Assembly (NCBI GenBank): GCA_003228395.1
Contig: QIDJ01000312.1
Span: forward strand, 1 to 7,094
Source: Flammeovirgaceae bacterium
Lineage (GTDB): Bacteria > Bacteroidota > Bacteroidia > Cytophagales > Cyclobacteriaceae
Direction: 5' to 3'
DNA: 7,094 nucleotides
The translations under genes and the position numbers were made by a program. The notes under the pieces are model-generated. The model worked only from the letters and a program-made list of their open reading frames with translations. It made no database searches and had not been told where the DNA came from. Each line of letters opens with the position of its first letter. Within the stretch, counting starts at the first letter, position 1. Shown piece by piece: positions 6,018-7,094 of this stretch.

Positions 6018-6048
6018 CAAAGTTACACGATAAGTTGGATCAGTCAAA
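6018..6048 (-). promoter_or_regulatory. Promoter of ahcY (Bacteroidota consensus)
   Basis: The minus strand has TTTG at 6048-6045, a 19-bp spacer, then TAACTTTG at 6025-6018. Both elements match the Bacteroidota -33/-7 consensus exactly, at normal spacing. Transcription would begin near 6012, about 30 nt before the ATG at 5981. It lies wholly in the gap after the birA stop, so ahcY need not depend on birA read-through. The short leader leaves no room for an SAH riboswitch. Confidence 0.75.
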
Positions 6049-6055
6049 GGTTCTG

Positions 6056-6817
6056 TTAACGAACAAACCTGATTTCCCTGTATCCAAACCGACATAATAC
6101 TTTTCCGCTTTTTACCATCAACCTTCCCGATTCTTCCACATCTGTAATCGTGCCTTTGAATTCCTCGCCGGATTTTAATGCGAAATGATGTGGTTCCTGA
6201 TACCACAACAGGTTTTTCATGTATCGTGTTTTCAGCGAATGAATATTGCCGTCTTTTAACTGTAAATAATACTTTTCAAGCTTTTCACCCGTTTGTTCAA
6301 AAATTGTTTGCAACTCATACCACTTGCCAGTAATCATTCGTAATGAGGCCGCATTATCAGGTTCAAATATCATTTGATTTACATTAATTCCGATTCCTGC
6401 AATCGAATATTCCATGGCCGTTCCTTTCAGTATATTCTGAATTAAAACGCCACAAAGCTTTTTATCTTTATAATACATGTCGTTGGGCCACTTTATCATC
6501 ACATCCTCACCCAGAAAGTTTTTTAAAATCTCCAGAATTGAAAGGCAAACCACTATATTCAGATAAAACTGCTTTGAAACGGCAAGAAATGAGGTATCCA
6601 GTAAAACACTGATAATCAAATTTTCGCCTTTATCGGATACCCACATGTTTGCACCCTGGCCCCGGCCTTTGGTCTGGTAGTCAGTGGCTATCACCAATCC
6701 GTTTTCGCCCTGACCTGCTGATACAAATTCAGCACATATGTCATTAGTTGAATGACAAGATGGCATGAAAATAACCTTTTTTCCTACAATCGAAGTTTTG
6801 GCAAGAATTTTATACAA
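6056..6817 (-). CDS. birA: Biotin-[acetyl-CoA-carboxylase] ligase, monofunctional, TTG start
   Basis: BirA activates biotin with ATP to biotinyl-AMP and attaches it to the lysine of biotin carrier domains such as that at 568-1068. The 253-residue protein is the catalytic and C-terminal domains only. It lacks the N-terminal helix-turn-helix of E. coli BirA, so it should not act as a biotin-operon repressor. Motifs are CHSTND (21-26), the adenylate-binding loop KGRGQGANMW (50-59), IKWPND (108-113), KKLCGVLIQ (119-127), whose Lys120 matches the E. coli catalytic Lys183, and GIGINVN (141-147). The C-terminal SH3-like domain is about 208-253. In the loop, Gln54 stands where E. coli has Arg118, and Ala56 stands where E. 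coli has a Gly. The start is TTG at 6817. The frame has a stop at 6841-6839 with no ATG between, and the first ATG (residue 18) would remove the strand before the STN motif. Confidence 0.95.
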   Translation of the reverse strand: MYKILAKTSIVGKKVIFMPSCHSTNDICAEFVSAGQGENGLVIATDYQTKGRGQGANMWVSDKGENLIISVLLDTSFLAVSKQFYLNIVVCLSILEILKNFLGEDVMIKWPNDMYYKDKKLCGVLIQNILKGTAMEYSIAGIGINVNQMIFEPDNAASLRMITGKWYELQTIFEQTGEKLEKYYLQLKDGNIHSLKTRYMKNLLWYQEPHHFALKSGEEFKGTITDVEESGRLMVKSGKVLCRFGYREIRFVR

Positions 6818-6826
6818 GTAATTTTG
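6798..6826 (+). promoter_or_regulatory. Promoter of rsfS
   Basis: TTG at 6798-6800, an 18-bp spacer and TAATTTTG at 6819-6826 match the Bacteroidota promoter consensus. A second exact -7 match, TATTTTTG (6827-6834), follows directly in tandem. The upstream part lies within the first codons of the divergent birA. The rsfS ATG is at 6857, giving a leader of about 25 nt or less. Confidence 0.6.
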
Positions 6827-6844
6827 TATTTTTGTTTGTTAAAC

Positions 6845-6852
6845 CAAAGTTA
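6845..6852 (-). promoter_or_regulatory. Possible -7 element for birA
   Basis: The minus strand reads TAACTTTG at 6852-6845, an exact TAnnTTTG match and the same octamer as in the ahcY promoter. It is about 27 nt upstream of the birA TTG start at 6817. The -33 region, which would fall inside rsfS near 6870, has no clear TTG. Confidence 0.4.
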
Positions 6853-6856
6853 GTGA

Positions 6857-7094
6857 ATGCTGAATAGAAATAGCTTTCTGCCGTCCGAAGAACTGAGTAA
6901 AGTGGTTGTGAAAGGAATGCAGGAAAAGAAAGCTTTTGATATTGTGGTTTTGGATCTAAGGCATGTGCCCAACTCCATTGTGGACTTCTTCGTTCTTTGT
7001 TCAGGAAACTCTGACATACAGGTTAGCGCTATATCTGAATCAATTGAGGAAATTGTTAATAAATCAGACCAGCAAAACCCCTGGCATAAAGAGG
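6857..7094 (+). CDS. rsfS: Ribosomal silencing factor RsfS (3' end outside window)
   Basis: RsfS (also called RsfA, Iojap/DUF143 family) binds ribosomal protein L14 and blocks subunit joining, lowering translation when nutrients are short. Only the first 79 residues are present; the family is usually about 105-125 residues, so roughly a third is cut off by the right edge. The visible core has AFDIVVLDLRHVPNSIVDFF (26-45), followed by VLCSGNSDIQVSAISESIEE (46-65), the typical D-F/Y-F-V-I/L-C-S-G-N-S signature, and WHKE (76-79) near the edge. I read the frame directly: the first in-frame ATG is at 6857 and the conserved part begins shortly after, so this start is favoured. It is divergent from birA across 39 bp. 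In many Bacteroidota, as I recall it, the next gene is ftsH, which would lie beyond the window. Confidence 0.93.
   Translation, partial: MLNRNSFLPSEELSKVVVKGMQEKKAFDIVVLDLRHVPNSIVDFFVLCSGNSDIQVSAISESIEEIVNKSDQQNPWHKE

Noticed and set aside
5982..6055. SAH or SAM riboswitch ahead of ahcY
   Set aside because: The predicted promoter leaves only about 30 nt of leader, and no stem or conserved riboswitch core is visible.
1..7094. Mobile element, CRISPR array, prophage or defence island
   Set aside because: All genes are conserved housekeeping or common regulatory types, with no direct-repeat arrays, transposase, integrase or atypical composition seen.

Overview
The window is chromosomal and looks like housekeeping sequence from a member of the Bacteroidota. 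Three things point there. The protein sequences have a Bacteroidota flavour. The tRNA genes carry no encoded CCA. Several intergenic gaps contain the phylum's TAnnTTTG -7 promoter element; the best example, upstream of ahcY, also has a TTTG at the expected -33 position. I cannot name a genus. I see no phage, insertion sequence, integrase, CRISPR array, toxin gene or other accessory cargo.

Layout from left to right. Positions 20-350 hold three tRNA genes on the minus strand, read Tyr(GTA), Gly(TCC), Thr(GGT). This is the order that normally precedes tuf (EF-Tu), which would lie just beyond the left edge. A divergent AT-rich gap (351-567) carries a tRNA promoter candidate and a promoter candidate for the next gene. 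Positions 568-2442 carry, on the plus strand, a biotin carboxyl carrier protein, pyrH (UMP kinase) and frr (ribosome recycling factor). Convergent to these, and overlapping the end of frr by 4 bp, is a tight minus-strand operon (4494 down to 2439): an ECF sigma factor, a small zinc-binding anti-sigma-type protein, gmk (guanylate kinase) and nadD (nicotinate mononucleotide adenylyltransferase). Next come ahcY (S-adenosylhomocysteine hydrolase, 5981-4674, minus, with its own promoter) and birA (biotin protein ligase, 6817-6056, minus). A 39-bp divergent gap separates birA from rsfS (ribosomal silencing factor), which is cut by the right edge.

Functional links. PyrH and Gmk supply UDP and GDP for RNA and DNA synthesis, and NadD makes NAD precursors. 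Frr and RsfS act on the ribosome, and the tRNA cluster feeds translation. AhcY clears the by-product of SAM-dependent methylation. BirA attaches biotin to carrier proteins of the kind encoded at 568-1068, so substrate and enzyme lie about 5 kb apart but not in one operon.

I found no clearly novel system. The points most worth a second look are: the sigma/anti-sigma pair fused by position to gmk and nadD with abutting or overlapping reading frames; the TTG starts of gmk and birA; the carrier protein without a neighbouring carboxylase; the 4-bp convergent overlap of frr and nadD; and the interlocking birA/rsfS promoters.
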